From: Oscillospiraceae bacterium
GTDB taxonomy: Bacteria; Bacillota; Clostridia; Oscillospirales; Ruminococcaceae
Assembly (NCBI GenBank): GCA_017555565.1
Contig: JAFZGF010000005.1
Span: forward strand, 1 to 34,198
Direction of reading: 5' to 3'
Length of the DNA: 34,198 nucleotides
Part shown: positions 16,980 to 24,951 of the stretch, one piece after another
Numbering within the stretch: position 1 is the stretch's first letter
Layout: each line of letters begins with the position of its first letter
The notes under the pieces: generated by a model
Seen by the model: the letters and a program-made list of their open reading frames with translations, nothing else
Told to the model about the DNA's origin: nothing
The model's database searches: none
Program-made: the position numbers and the translations under genes

Positions 16980-17450
16980 CTATTCAAATTTTTCCAGGAT
17001 TACACTGCCATCATATCCGCTCATATGTATGGCATATCTCACTGTATCGCCATTTTCATCTTTATATGAAATACCGTACCACGGCACTGTTTCCGGCATT
17101 TTCATCTGTATAACAATACTTTTATCCGCAGATATATCATCATAATGTAATACAGGTTTTTCGCAATGGTACTCTATTTTATCCCCTGTAGGTATAGCTA
17201 TAGTATAAAATTCAAAATCTTTCACCTTTGTATCTGACGAAAAAACCACAAACGCACTGTACTGACTGTTATCCCTTATAAACAGATCATAATCTTCAGT
17301 CAGTGAAATTATTTCCATCCTCTCCATACCGCTTGTGTCCGGAATATATTCGTCTGCAAGATAATCTGCATTTACTGTTACGGGTGTTTTTTCGCCGCAG
17401 GCAGTAAATATAAACAGTAATGAAATAAAAAACATTATAAACTTTTTCAT
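16980..17450 (-). CDS. Small lipoprotein of unknown function
   Basis: A 156-aa lipoprotein, MKKFIMFFISLLFIFTACGE, with lipobox IFTAC and C18 at the same position as in the neighbouring 604-aa lipoprotein. The ATG at 17450 follows AGAGGTGAT. The mature domain looks beta-rich (YSAFVVFSSDTKVKDFEFYT and GDTVRYAIHMSGYDGSVILE) with no motif I recognise. It has a good promoter of its own and lies 97 nt upstream of the large lipoprotein on the same strand; the shared signal-peptide style suggests related origin or function. Located on the outer face of the membrane. Confidence 0.8.
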   Translation of the reverse strand: MKKFIMFFISLLFIFTACGEKTPVTVNADYLADEYIPDTSGMERMEIISLTEDYDLFIRDNSQYSAFVVFSSDTKVKDFEFYTIAIPTGDKIEYHCEKPVLHYDDISADKSIVIQMKMPETVPWYGISYKDENGDTVRYAIHMSGYDGSVILEKFE

Positions 17451-17470
17451 AATATCACCTCTGTATTTTC

Positions 17471-17499
17471 ATTATAACTCCTACTTTTTTTGATTTCAA
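17471..17499 (-). promoter_or_regulatory. Promoter of the lipoprotein pair
   Basis: On the minus strand TTGAAA (17499-17494) and a perfect TATAAT (17476-17471) are separated by exactly 17 bases, about 20 nt before the start codon of the small lipoprotein. Confidence 0.75.
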
Positions 17500-17518
17500 C
17501 TAACAGAACCGTCACATT

Positions 17519-17557
17519 AAAAAGCAAAAGTCAGGTATGGATATTCCATACCTGACT
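17519..17557 (-). terminator. Intrinsic terminator after rlmH
   Basis: On the minus strand AGTCAGGTATGG and CCATACCTGACT (12-bp arms, 5-nt loop) are followed by TTTGCTTTTT. It separates the rlmH operon from the lipoprotein promoter. Confidence 0.88.
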
Positions 17558-17570
17558 ATATTATATTCTG

Positions 17571-18056
17571 TTATTTATGATATTTGCTGCCTGCGTTGAT
17601 GGACAGTGCGCGGTAAATCTGTTCCAGAGCGATAAGACGTGCCAGCTGGTGCGGGAATGTCATTTTTGAAAAAGACAGTCTCATCTGGCTGGCGGCCTTT
17701 ACCTTTTCGTGAAGACCGTGGCTGGAACCGATGATAAGGCAGATGTTGGAGTATCCTTCCACACCTTTTTGAGCTATAGTTTCAGCCAGCTGTTCGCTGG
17801 AAAGCTGTTTGCCCTCAATACAAAGAGTTATAACAAAACTCTGCTTTGGTATGTTGGCCAGGATTTTTACACTTTCTTTTTCCAGCGCTTTGTCTATAAG
17901 TGTCTGGTTGAGATTTTTCTCTGGAAGATGTTCATCGTCAAGCTCTATCAGTTTGAAGTTACACATAGGTTTAAGGCGTTTTATGTATTCGTTACAGCCG
18001 TCAGAAAGAAAACCTTTCTGCACTTTGCCCATAGCAATAATAGTGATATTCTGCAT
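17571..18056 (-). CDS. rlmH: 23S rRNA pseudouridine-1915 N3-methyltransferase
   Basis: RlmH is a SPOUT-class methyltransferase that finishes helix 69 of 23S rRNA on 70S ribosomes. The protein is 161 aa, the usual length. It begins MQNITIIAMGKVQKGFLSDG, has the SAM-binding knot segment ICLIIGSSHGLHEKV and ends with LARLIALEQIYRALSINAGS then KYHK, the C-terminal tail that reaches the substrate. The knot reads GSSHG where many homologues have GGSxG. The ATG at 18056 follows AAGGGGG, which overlaps the stop region of the YycJ gene 9 nt upstream, so the two are translationally close. The yycJ-rlmH association is also known from walRK loci, but no two-component genes are present here. Confidence 0.96.
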   Translation of the reverse strand: MQNITIIAMGKVQKGFLSDGCNEYIKRLKPMCNFKLIELDDEHLPEKNLNQTLIDKALEKESVKILANIPKQSFVITLCIEGKQLSSEQLAETIAQKGVEGYSNICLIIGSSHGLHEKVKAASQMRLSFSKMTFPHQLARLIALEQIYRALSINAGSKYHK

Positions 18057-18065
18057 AAGTCCCCC

Positions 18066-18857
18066 TTAAAATTCTGTGTCTGTTGTGATTTCGTGGCGGC
18101 GGTTTACCTTTACCTGAACATCGTTGCCGATAACAATGCCGCTGTCCAGCGCTGTTTTTCTCACCCGTTCAAGTGCAAGTGACGGTGTATTGTTGTTGTT
18201 GGACAGATGGCACAGCTGAATTTTATTTACACCGCTTTCAATAAGGCGGATAGTTGTCTGTGCTGACTGTATGTTGGACAGATGGCCGTGATTTGATGCG
18301 ATACGGGTTTTGAGATAATAAGGGTATGGGCCCTCTTTCAGCATCTGCACATCGTAGTTTGATTCAACTACTGAAAGGTCAACATTGCGCAGACTGTTGA
18401 AAATATCTTCTGTTACAAAACCAAGGTCGGTTGCAATGGACATTTTTCTGCCTTTTTCAGTTGCAATTCTGAAACCCATGCAACCTACAGAGTCGTGTGG
18501 AGTTTCAAAGCCTTTTACATAAAAATCACCGATATTGAAACCGGAAAAATCGATATCGTTTACTTCAATATGTGCGGGGATCATATCACGGGCTGTAAGA
18601 TAATCAGCTGTGGCCCAGCCTGTGTAGACAGGGACACGGAGATTTTTGAGAAATACTTTAAGACCAGCTGTGTGGTCTGTATGTTCATGGCTGACAAGGA
18701 TACCCTGCAGATTCTTTATATCCAGGCCCAGTTCTGTAAGAGCCTTGTTTGTAAGGCGGGCAGATTTGCCCATATCTATAAGAATAAATTTTCCGTTTTC
18801 TTCCACAACAGAACAGTTGCCGGAAGAACCGGAATAAAGTGAAATATATCTTGCCAT
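18066..18857 (-). CDS. YycJ/WalJ-like metallo-beta-lactamase fold hydrolase
   Basis: A 263-aa metallo-beta-lactamase superfamily protein. The zinc motif is SHEHTDH (H57, H59, D61, H62), with further ligand segments ETPHDSVGCMGF, ATDLGFVT, ESNYD, and SNHGHLSN. It begins MARYISLYSGSSGNCSVVEE, typical of the YycJ/WalJ group, thought to be 5'-3' exonucleases linked to DNA repair or cell-wall coordination. The ATG at 18857 follows AAAGGACT. It overlaps nothing but lies 9 nt before rlmH, forming a two-gene unit downstream of murA. Confidence 0.9.
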   Translation of the reverse strand: MARYISLYSGSSGNCSVVEENGKFILIDMGKSARLTNKALTELGLDIKNLQGILVSHEHTDHTAGLKVFLKNLRVPVYTGWATADYLTARDMIPAHIEVNDIDFSGFNIGDFYVKGFETPHDSVGCMGFRIATEKGRKMSIATDLGFVTEDIFNSLRNVDLSVVESNYDVQMLKEGPYPYYLKTRIASNHGHLSNIQSAQTTIRLIESGVNKIQLCHLSNNNNTPSLALERVRKTALDSGIVIGNDVQVKVNRRHEITTDTEF

Positions 18858-18878
18858 TTATAGTCCTTTTATTTTAAT

Positions 18879-18909
18879 AAAGCGGAGTGTTGAAACAGCA
18901 CCCCGCTTT
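18879..18909 (-). terminator. Hairpin between murA and yycJ, weak terminator
   Basis: Arms AAAGCGGGGTG and CACTCCGCTTT (minus strand, one G-U pair) directly follow murA, but only TATTAAAATAAAA follows, not a clean U-tract. It may permit partial read-through into yycJ-rlmH. Confidence 0.55.
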
Positions 18910-18917
18910 AATTTTTA

Positions 18918-20204
18918 TCAATATGCTTTTTTCAGATAGTCGTTTTCAGGAATATCTACTTTTACAATGTCACCGCCGAGAGCACGGATTTTTTTGACAA
19001 TGTCAACATAACCGCGTTCTACGTGCTGGATTTCTGTGATTTCGCTGGCGCCTTCTGTTGTAAGAGCTGCCACGATAAGTGCTGCACCTGCGCGCAGGTC
19101 TGTAGCTTTTACAGGTGCTGGGCGAAGACTGTCTACACCTTCAAAAACTGCAACTCTGCCTTCAACTTTAATGCTGGCGCCCATTTTGTTCAGTTCGTCA
19201 CAGTATTTGAAACGGCTGTCCCAGATGCTTTCTGTGATGATGGATGTACCTTTTGCAAGGCAAAGCAGAACACCCATTACAGACTGCAGGTCTGTAGGGA
19301 AACCTGGATGAGGCATTGTTTTGATGTTTGTGCTGTTGTATTCGTCTACACCGATAACGTGTACTGCTTCGTCAAATTCTTCAACGATAGCACCTGTTGA
19401 ACGCAGTTTGCTTGTGATGGATTCCAGGTGTTCAGGAATAACATTTTTAATCATCACATCGCCTCTTGTAGCTGCTGCTGCAACCATAAAAGTGCCTGCT
19501 TCAATCTGGTCTGGAACAACTGTGTATGTTGCACCGTGCATTTTTTCAACGCCGCGGATTTTGATAACATCTGTACCGGCCCCACGGATATCAGCACCCA
19601 TTGTGTTGAGGAAGTTGGCCACGTCAACAACGTGAGGTTCTTTGGCAACGTTTTCCAGAATTGTTGTGCCTTTAGCCATAGATGCTGCCAGCATAGCATT
19701 GATAGTAGCACCTACAGAAATTGTGTCGAAGAAAACGTGTGCACCCTGAAGGTCATCTGTGGAAACATTTACCATAGCATAATCCAGGTCATATTCTGCG
19801 CCCAGGGCCATAAATGCTTTCAGATGCTGGTCAATAGGGCGTGCACCAAGGTCACAGCCGCCTGGCATTGGTACACTGCCTTTGCCATAGCAGGACAGCA
19901 GGCTGCCCAGGAAGTAGTAGGATGCGCGGAATTTAACACCCAGTTCCATAGGAACAGTTGTTGTATCCAGTGTGGATGTATCTATTTCAAGAACGGAAGG
20001 GCTGATTCTTCTAACCCTTGCGCCCATTTCTTTGAGAATTTCGATTTCCTTGCGGATATCGCTGATATCTGGAACATTTTCCAGAATGCAGATATCTTTA
20101 GCAAGAACTGTGGCCGGGAGCAGAGCAACAGCAGAGTTTTTTGCACCGCTGATGTATACTTCGCCTTTTAATGGCTTGCCGCCTTTAACAATATACTTTT
20201 CCAA
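18918..20204 (-). CDS. murA: UDP-N-acetylglucosamine 1-carboxyvinyltransferase
   Basis: MurA transfers enolpyruvate from PEP to UDP-GlcNAc, the first committed step of peptidoglycan synthesis, in the cytoplasm. The protein is 428 aa with the EPSP-synthase fold. The N-terminus has the GAKNSAVALLPATVLA motif with the conserved Lys/Asn pair, and PGGCDLGARPIDQH carries the catalytic Cys at position 117. Because that position is Cys and not Asp, fosfomycin could in principle alkylate it. The C-terminal DLRAGAALIVAALTTEG is also typical. The start is TTG at 20204-20202, 7 nt after AAGGAG. Many Bacillota have a second paralogue elsewhere, which this window cannot show. Confidence 0.97.
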   Translation of the reverse strand: MEKYIVKGGKPLKGEVYISGAKNSAVALLPATVLAKDICILENVPDISDIRKEIEILKEMGARVRRISPSVLEIDTSTLDTTTVPMELGVKFRASYYFLGSLLSCYGKGSVPMPGGCDLGARPIDQHLKAFMALGAEYDLDYAMVNVSTDDLQGAHVFFDTISVGATINAMLAASMAKGTTILENVAKEPHVVDVANFLNTMGADIRGAGTDVIKIRGVEKMHGATYTVVPDQIEAGTFMVAAAATRGDVMIKNVIPEHLESITSKLRSTGAIVEEFDEAVHVIGVDEYNSTNIKTMPHPGFPTDLQSVMGVLLCLAKGTSIITESIWDSRFKYCDELNKMGASIKVEGRVAVFEGVDSLRPAPVKATDLRAGAALIVAALTTEGASEITEIQHVERGYVDIVKKIRALGGDIVKVDIPENDYLKKAY

Positions 20205-20361
20205 ATTATATCTCCTTTGGAATCAATTTATATATAAATTATGTATTTCAATTCTTTTTTCACCCTATATTTTACTCATAAACCTATGTGTTAAACATTA
20301 AAAATAAAGGGATTATTTTGTGTTTTTGTAGCATAAAATTATATATCATTATATGCTGAAT

Positions 20362-20388
20362 CCTGACCGCCTGTGAAAGGCGGACAGG
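20362..20388 (-). terminator. Hairpin after the M23 peptidase gene
   Basis: On the minus strand CCTGTCCGCCT and AGGCGGTCAGG form an 11-bp stem with one T-T mismatch and a 5-nt loop, 14 nt after the stop codon. There is no U-tract after it, so it may be a 3' stability hairpin and not a true terminator. Confidence 0.45.
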
Positions 20389-20402
20389 ACGATGTGCATT
20401 TT

Positions 20403-22160
20403 TTAGAACCAGCCGTATGGGTCATAGCGTGTGTTGCCGCGTTTAACTTCGAAGTGAAGGTGCGGACCTGTTGAGTTACCTGTAGAGCCCATATATGCAA
20501 TCAGCTGACCCTGTGTAACCTGCTGACCTACTGAAACCAGCAGACGTGAACAGTGACCATAGAGTGTCTGATAACCACCGTGCTCAACGATACAGTATAT
20601 ACCATAACCTACGTTTGTGTAAAGGGCTTTTGTAACAACACCTGTGTCAGCGGCGTAAATATGTGTACCTACAGGACCTGCAATATCCACACCGTTATGG
20701 GCTGGATACTGGCCTACAAAGCCACGGGATACACGGCCGCCACCAGTTGGCCAGATAAGTCTGCCGTTACCACCCTGGATAACTGTACCATTCCATACTG
20801 TACCCTGCTGAGTGATCTCTGTAACAGGTTCTTTGAGAACTGTGGACTGAACTACAGTTTCTTTCTGCAGAATACCATCAATATAAATGGATTCCACCAG
20901 TTCTTCTTTCAGACCTTTTACACCCTTCTGTGATACTTTGGTAGTACCCAGTGTCATATTGTTGTTTTTCTCTGTTTTTCTTGAGAACGGGATTTCAACC
21001 TGGCGTGTGGCTCTTTCCACATATTTAACCTGCAGGAAAGGAACTGATGCGCCTACCTGTACCACATCGCCGATCTGGAAGGATTTGAATTCGCTTACAC
21101 CGTTGAGTGAAAGCAGTTCATTATATGTAATATCATTTTTCTTGGCAACAAGAGATGGACTGTCACCTGGAACAACTGTGTAGAATTTTGCACCGCTTAC
21201 TTCGCTGACTACAAGGTCTGCCAGTTCTTTGTCAGGCACTACTGTGTCTGCGAAGAAGATACCGTCAAGAACACTTACATTCTGTACAAAGGAAACTGTT
21301 CTGTTTTCGTTTCCGTTTTCATAAGGTGCTTTCAGTGAAGCCAGTGCTTTGTTAAGCTGTGCAGGGTCTTTTACTGCGCCGATAAACTGACCGTCTACAT
21401 AAAGACCTGTTGCTTCGATAATATCTTCGTCAGAAGCTGCCAGGATATTGTTTGCCAGCTGACGTTCATTTACTGGTTCTTTTCTGCCCAGAGGAACCAT
21501 TTTAATGGAAGAGTCCAGGTTCCAGGTCTGTTCATTTGTACTTACCAGTTTATTGGTAATAATTTTGTCTGCGTTGGTGAGAACTGTATAGTTTTCGATA
21601 ACGCCGATAGGTTCATCATCCAGCATAACCTGGATTGCATATTCTTTTGACAGTGTGATGGAAACCACCAGAAAAAACACTGCCGCTGCTGCAACAGGTG
21701 CAGCATATTTGTAAAGTGTGTGTGCAAGTTCTTTGTGTTTTGAAAATCCTTCCTTCACATATCGTCTTACTTCTTTACCGGTTTTACGGCTTTTGTCTTC
21801 TTTTGTTTCTTTTACGATTGCGCTGATACCCGCAAAGGCACGGCCCACTCTTTCAAGTGGTTCGCCCAGGTCGTCAAGAATTGTGTCTGTAAGTTTATCA
21901 AGAAAATCTGCGATCGCTTTGAATGCAGACATTGTCATATCTGAAACGACACCAATAAAATGTGCAACTTTGTCCCACATTTTAAGTGCTGTAACTTCTA
22001 TCTCATAGCCTGTTTTGTAAAAAACAAGGCCAAAAAAGTTTTTTATACCATCTATAGTAACCCTATCAGGATTGTACTTTTTGAACATAGCAGAAAGCAC
22101 AGAGCCTGTTTTTCTGGAATTATTGTGTTTTTCAGCTTTATCTTTGCTTTTAAACTGCAT
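20403..22160 (-). CDS. Membrane-anchored LysM-G5-M23 cell-wall endopeptidase
   Basis: A 585-aa envelope protein. A charged N-terminal cytoplasmic region (1-150) is followed by one membrane segment (about 152-172), a linker, a LysM peptidoglycan-binding module (about 326-369, FYTVVPGDSPSLVAKKNDIT), a G5-like region (about 374-454, ending EPVTEITQQGTVWNGT) and an M23 LytM-type peptidase domain (about 473-572). The zinc ligands are intact: H488 and D492 in AHNGVDIAG, H536 in YGHCS, H567 and H569 in GPHLHFE, so it is predicted to be an active glycyl/peptide endopeptidase acting on peptidoglycan cross-links. The long soluble N-terminus before the membrane segment is less usual and could bind a cytoplasmic partner. 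The ATG at 22160 follows AAGGAGAGG. Own promoter upstream. Confidence 0.92.
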   Translation of the reverse strand: MQFKSKDKAEKHNNSRKTGSVLSAMFKKYNPDRVTIDGIKNFFGLVFYKTGYEIEVTALKMWDKVAHFIGVVSDMTMSAFKAIADFLDKLTDTILDDLGEPLERVGRAFAGISAIVKETKEDKSRKTGKEVRRYVKEGFSKHKELAHTLYKYAAPVAAAAVFFLVVSITLSKEYAIQVMLDDEPIGVIENYTVLTNADKIITNKLVSTNEQTWNLDSSIKMVPLGRKEPVNERQLANNILAASDEDIIEATGLYVDGQFIGAVKDPAQLNKALASLKAPYENGNENRTVSFVQNVSVLDGIFFADTVVPDKELADLVVSEVSGAKFYTVVPGDSPSLVAKKNDITYNELLSLNGVSEFKSFQIGDVVQVGASVPFLQVKYVERATRQVEIPFSRKTEKNNNMTLGTTKVSQKGVKGLKEELVESIYIDGILQKETVVQSTVLKEPVTEITQQGTVWNGTVIQGGNGRLIWPTGGGRVSRGFVGQYPAHNGVDIAGPVGTHIYAADTGVVTKALYTNVGYGIYCIVEHGGYQTLYGHCSRLLVSVGQQVTQGQLIAYMGSTGNSTGPHLHFEVKRGNTRYDPYGWF

Positions 22161-22213
22161 TTATTCCTCTCCTTCATCATAATCTGAGGATAAACATTTT
22201 TATCCAATTTAAT

Positions 22214-22242
22214 ATTATATTATTTTTCACAAATAAATTCAA
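22214..22242 (-). promoter_or_regulatory. Promoter of the M23 peptidase gene
   Basis: On the minus strand TTGAAT (22242-22237) and a perfect TATAAT (22219-22214) with a 17-base spacer, about 55 nt before the start codon. Confidence 0.7.
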
Positions 22243-22325
22243 CAAAAACCGTGAATTTTTACATTTTTGTAGTTAATTTATCACAATTTATGGTTTAAAA
22301 CTGCTTTTTCAGCATTAAGTTGCCT

Positions 22326-23201
22326 TTATCTGCCAATTTTTTCTTCCAATACTGCCATATCTGCAGGCAGTGGTGCCTGGATATCTACTGTTTTTCCGGT
22401 CTCAGGTGAAGGAAAAGTCAGCCTGCTGCAATGCAGGGCGTGACGATTTATGTGTTGGATACTGCCACCGTAAAGGTCGTCACCGGCAAGCGGATGACCT
22501 ATATAGGAGAAATGCACCCTTATCTGATGGGTTCTGCCAGTGTGCAGTTTTATATCAGCCAGAGTGAAATTATCATCGCATTTGCGTACAAAATATTCTG
22601 TAACAGCTCGCTGACCGTCTTCTCTGACGCAACGGGTAATTATAGATTCCTGCTGTCTTGCTATAGGCCGGTCGATGATACCATAGTCTTTTTCGAATCT
22701 GCCCTGGGCAATGGCTGTATATGTTTTGTCTACCTTGCCTTTCAATTTTTCGGCACTGTGGGGATCAAGTGCAATAAGTACAAGGCCAGAGGTATTTTTG
22801 TCCAGACGGTTTATTACACGGCAGATTTTTGTCTGGCCTTTTTTCTGCCAGTAGCCCATAAAATAGTTCGCTATGGTGTCTGTAGGGTGATTGAAAGATG
22901 GATGGCATGGCACGTCATATGGTTTATTCACCACCATACAGCAGTCGTCCTGATATACAATATCCAACGGACCTGACTGCACTATTACAGTAGAATCCAT
23001 ATCTTCATCAGTTGTGTTTATTTCCACTGTTTCACCTGCAGACAGTATATAGTCTGTGTTTTTCTTTTCGCCGTTTACAAGAATACCATCCGGGAGAAAT
23101 TTAAGTTTTTTTATAAGTGCCGCGCTGACGCCACTGTGACGCAGAAATATATTCAGGCGCATTTTATTTTCTGATTCTTTTACCTGAAACTTATAATTCA
23201 T
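22326..23201 (-). CDS. RluA-family RNA pseudouridine synthase
   Basis: A 291-aa pseudouridine synthase acting on rRNA or tRNA. I use the ATG at 23201, preceded by AAGGAGG; an upstream frame to 23297 only adds a hydrophobic stretch translated from the promoter. An S4 RNA-binding domain (about 12-62) precedes the catalytic domain, whose motif VINRLDKNTSGLVLIAL places the catalytic Asp at residue 134. The segment LHTGRTHQIRVHFSYIGHPL is the conserved RluA-type C-terminal motif. Which uridine is modified cannot be read from sequence; RluD-like members modify helix 69 of 23S rRNA, the same region RlmH acts on, but this is only suggestive. Confidence 0.93.
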   Translation of the reverse strand: MNYKFQVKESENKMRLNIFLRHSGVSAALIKKLKFLPDGILVNGEKKNTDYILSAGETVEINTTDEDMDSTVIVQSGPLDIVYQDDCCMVVNKPYDVPCHPSFNHPTDTIANYFMGYWQKKGQTKICRVINRLDKNTSGLVLIALDPHSAEKLKGKVDKTYTAIAQGRFEKDYGIIDRPIARQQESIITRCVREDGQRAVTEYFVRKCDDNFTLADIKLHTGRTHQIRVHFSYIGHPLAGDDLYGGSIQHINRHALHCSRLTFPSPETGKTVDIQAPLPADMAVLEEKIGR

Positions 23202-23229
23202 AAATACCTCCTTATAGCATATAAAATAT

Positions 23230-23259
23230 ATTATACCATATATTATGCTTATATTGCAA
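23230..23259 (-). promoter_or_regulatory. Promoter of the RluA-family gene
   Basis: On the minus strand TTGCAA (23259-23254), 18 bases, then TATAAT (23235-23230) preceded by TGG, giving an extended -10 element. Confidence 0.65.
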
Positions 23260-23266
23260 TTTAACA

Positions 23267-23299
23267 CCAAAAGAAAATGCACCCACAAAGGGTGCATTT
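23267..23299 (-). terminator. Intrinsic terminator after the APC permease
   Basis: On the minus strand AAATGCACCC and GGGTGCATTT (10-bp arms, 5-nt loop) followed by TCTTTTGG. It lies about 100 nt after the permease stop codon. Confidence 0.75.
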
Positions 23300-23350
23300 C
23301 TTTAAGAACAGTCTATCGTTAATTTTTTTAATTTCTCTTTAAATCATATA

Positions 23351-23368
23351 TTTGATCTGATGATCAAA
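23351..23368. repeat. Small perfect palindrome after the permease gene
   Basis: TTTGATC (23351-23357) and GATCAAA (23362-23368) around TGAT, 30 nt after the permease stop. There is no U-tract; it probably forms a 3'UTR hairpin. Confidence 0.4.
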
Positions 23369-23398
23369 CTGATGTAATTTCAGAGTTTGAAACCGGTA

Positions 23399-24748
23399 TT
23401 ATTCAACCAATTCGTAAGATGGGTTCATGTGAACTTTACCTGTTTTGTACATGTATGTAGCAAGACCGTAGAATACTACGAAGGAAATAACGTTCAGCAT
23501 GATAACGCCCATTGTCAGACCCTGGAGGTTCATCCAAGCCTGGATAAGCAGTGTAACTGTAGCGCCACCAAGAAGCAGCCACATAACACCGTTGGATACG
23601 TGGTAAGGTGATTTTTTCCACTGTTCTGGGAAGAGTTTGCCGATACGGCCTGTTGCCAGAACACCGATAAGACCTGTTACGTTACCGATAACCAGTGTCC
23701 ATTTACCAAGTGTGTCTACGTCGAAACCAGACAGCAGAACTGCTGCGTTGATAGCGTAACGGAGGAACAGCCAAGTTACAGGAACACCGTATTTGTTTGT
23801 TTTTGCGATAATGCCAGGGAACCAGCCGTCCTGTGCTGCACGCAGCATTGGAGGGTTAGCTGTAGCGATAGAGGAGTTAAGAGTTGTACCAAGAGCAAAA
23901 CCAGCACCACCGATAATGAAGAAGTAGTAAAGTGGTTTTGGCATGATAAGGTCAGCGATAGGTGCAAGGTTGCCGATAGCAAGAACTTCACCAGCTGGCA
24001 GGATACCACCGATAACTGTTGCCATCAGACCGTAGAGGAAAGCAACTGTAACTGTGGAGATAACACAAACCAGAGGAATATCTTTAGTTGGGTTTTTAGC
24101 TTCGCCAGAGAAAGCCATGATAACTGTAGCACCACCAGTTGCGTATGTAAGGAAAGCAGAAGCTTCCAGCAGACCGGAAATACCACGTGGCATAAATGCT
24201 TCGCCAAACAGTTCGTTACCGAAGTAACCGCCCCACTCTACTTTTGGCAGACCCATTACTGTAAACATAATGAGAGCAGCTACCAGGAAGTAGAACATGA
24301 AGCCCTGTACTCTTGCCATCCACTGTGTACCAAAGTAGTTGAGGATGAAGAATACTGTCAGGAAGATAACTGACCACATCATCTGGTTGTTGTTGATAGC
24401 TGGAATCAGCATACCAAGATAAGAAACCAGACCGATAGCGAACATCCCCAGAGATACGGAGCCCAGCAGACCGATGTACTGTGTGAAACCAGCATAGATT
24501 GGGGTTACGAAAACAGCTGTCTGTGAGTAAGCACCGCCTGGGAATTTAGCAACGGAGGCAACAAAGATTGTTGGGATTGTTGAGAAAACTGTAAATACCG
24601 CAGCAATCATAAATGCAACGTTAACAGCACGACCTGTCATACCCAGAGCTGAGATAGACATAACCATAACGCCTGCACCGATAATCTGACCAACAGCGAT
24701 GGACATAAGATCCATAAAGCCAAGGCCCTGTGACTGATTATTAGCCAT
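23399..24748 (-). CDS. APC-superfamily amino-acid permease
   Basis: A 449-aa membrane protein with about 12 hydrophobic helices. The start (FMDLMSIAVGQIIGAGVMVM) contains the glycine-rich TM1 motif (GxIIGAG) that binds the substrate backbone in amino acid-polyamine-organocation transporters. FPGGAYSQTAVF in TM2-3 and the FSGEAKNPTKDIP loop after TM6 (E-A/x-K-N-P pattern) are family hallmarks. The substrate is not evident. The ATG at 24748 follows AAAGGAG. Codon use is heavily biased (CCA, ACA, GTT, GGT preferred, like rpoB), implying high expression when induced. It lies downstream of a TetR-family gene with a terminator between, and its own promoter is overlaid by palindromic operators, so repression by that TetR protein is a direct inference. 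Confidence 0.92.
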   Translation of the reverse strand: MANNQSQGLGFMDLMSIAVGQIIGAGVMVMSISALGMTGRAVNVAFMIAAVFTVFSTIPTIFVASVAKFPGGAYSQTAVFVTPIYAGFTQYIGLLGSVSLGMFAIGLVSYLGMLIPAINNNQMMWSVIFLTVFFILNYFGTQWMARVQGFMFYFLVAALIMFTVMGLPKVEWGGYFGNELFGEAFMPRGISGLLEASAFLTYATGGATVIMAFSGEAKNPTKDIPLVCVISTVTVAFLYGLMATVIGGILPAGEVLAIGNLAPIADLIMPKPLYYFFIIGGAGFALGTTLNSSIATANPPMLRAAQDGWFPGIIAKTNKYGVPVTWLFLRYAINAAVLLSGFDVDTLGKWTLVIGNVTGLIGVLATGRIGKLFPEQWKKSPYHVSNGVMWLLLGGATVTLLIQAWMNLQGLTMGVIMLNVISFVVFYGLATYMYKTGKVHMNPSYELVE

Positions 24749-24786
24749 AATTTTTCTCCTTTAGATATTTAATTTTAACGACAGAC

Positions 24787-24805
24787 ATATGACCAGTGGT
24801 CATAT
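24787..24805. promoter_or_regulatory. 19-bp palindrome in the permease leader
   Basis: ATATGACCA, G, TGGTCATAT is a perfect palindrome about 40 bp upstream of the permease start codon. Its sequence differs from the three operators next to it, so it may bind another regulator or form a hairpin. Confidence 0.6.
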
Positions 24806-24809
24806 ACGC

Positions 24810-24831
24810 AATTATACATCAATGTATAATT
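24810..24831. promoter_or_regulatory. Operator 1 of the permease promoter
   Basis: Perfect inverted repeat: AATTATACAT, two bases, ATGTATAATT. It lies just downstream of the promoter, near the predicted transcription start. The 22-bp dyad suits a dimeric TetR-family repressor. Confidence 0.75.
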
Positions 24832-24841
24832 ATTTCACATA

Positions 24842-24863
24842 AATTATACATCAATGTACAAAA
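24842..24863. promoter_or_regulatory. Operator 2, covering the permease -10 box
   Basis: AATTATACAT, two bases, ATGTACAAAA. The left half matches operator 1 exactly; the right half has three changes. It overlaps the -10 box and most of the spacer of the permease promoter. Confidence 0.7.
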
Positions 24864-24871
24864 TTAGTCAA
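24843..24871 (-). promoter_or_regulatory. Permease promoter
   Basis: On the minus strand TTGACT (24871-24866), 17 bases, TATAAT (24848-24843). A repressor on operator 2 would block RNA polymerase directly. Confidence 0.75.
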
Positions 24872-24876
24872 TTACA

Positions 24877-24898
24877 AATTGTACATATATGTATAATT
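24877..24898. promoter_or_regulatory. Operator 3, upstream of the permease promoter
   Basis: AATTGTACAT, two bases, ATGTATAATT: one change from operator 1. The starts of the three operators are 32 and 35 bp apart, about three helical turns each, so proteins bound there would face roughly the same side. Confidence 0.75.
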
Positions 24899-24913
24899 TA
24901 CACAATATCTGCA

Positions 24914-24945
24914 TAAAAAAAGAACCACGATGAGCGTGGTTCTTT
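24914..24945 (-). terminator. Intrinsic terminator after the TetR gene
   Basis: On the minus strand AAAGAACCACG and CGTGGTTCTTT (11-bp arms, 5-nt loop) run straight into a T-tract. It insulates the permease promoter from the regulator transcript. Confidence 0.9.
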
Positions 24946-24951
24946 AAGTAA

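Noticed and set aside
23202-23297. A hydrophobic N-terminal extension of the RluA-family enzyme
   Set aside because: It is translated across the predicted promoter and the terminator of the next gene; ATG 23201 has AAGGAGG.
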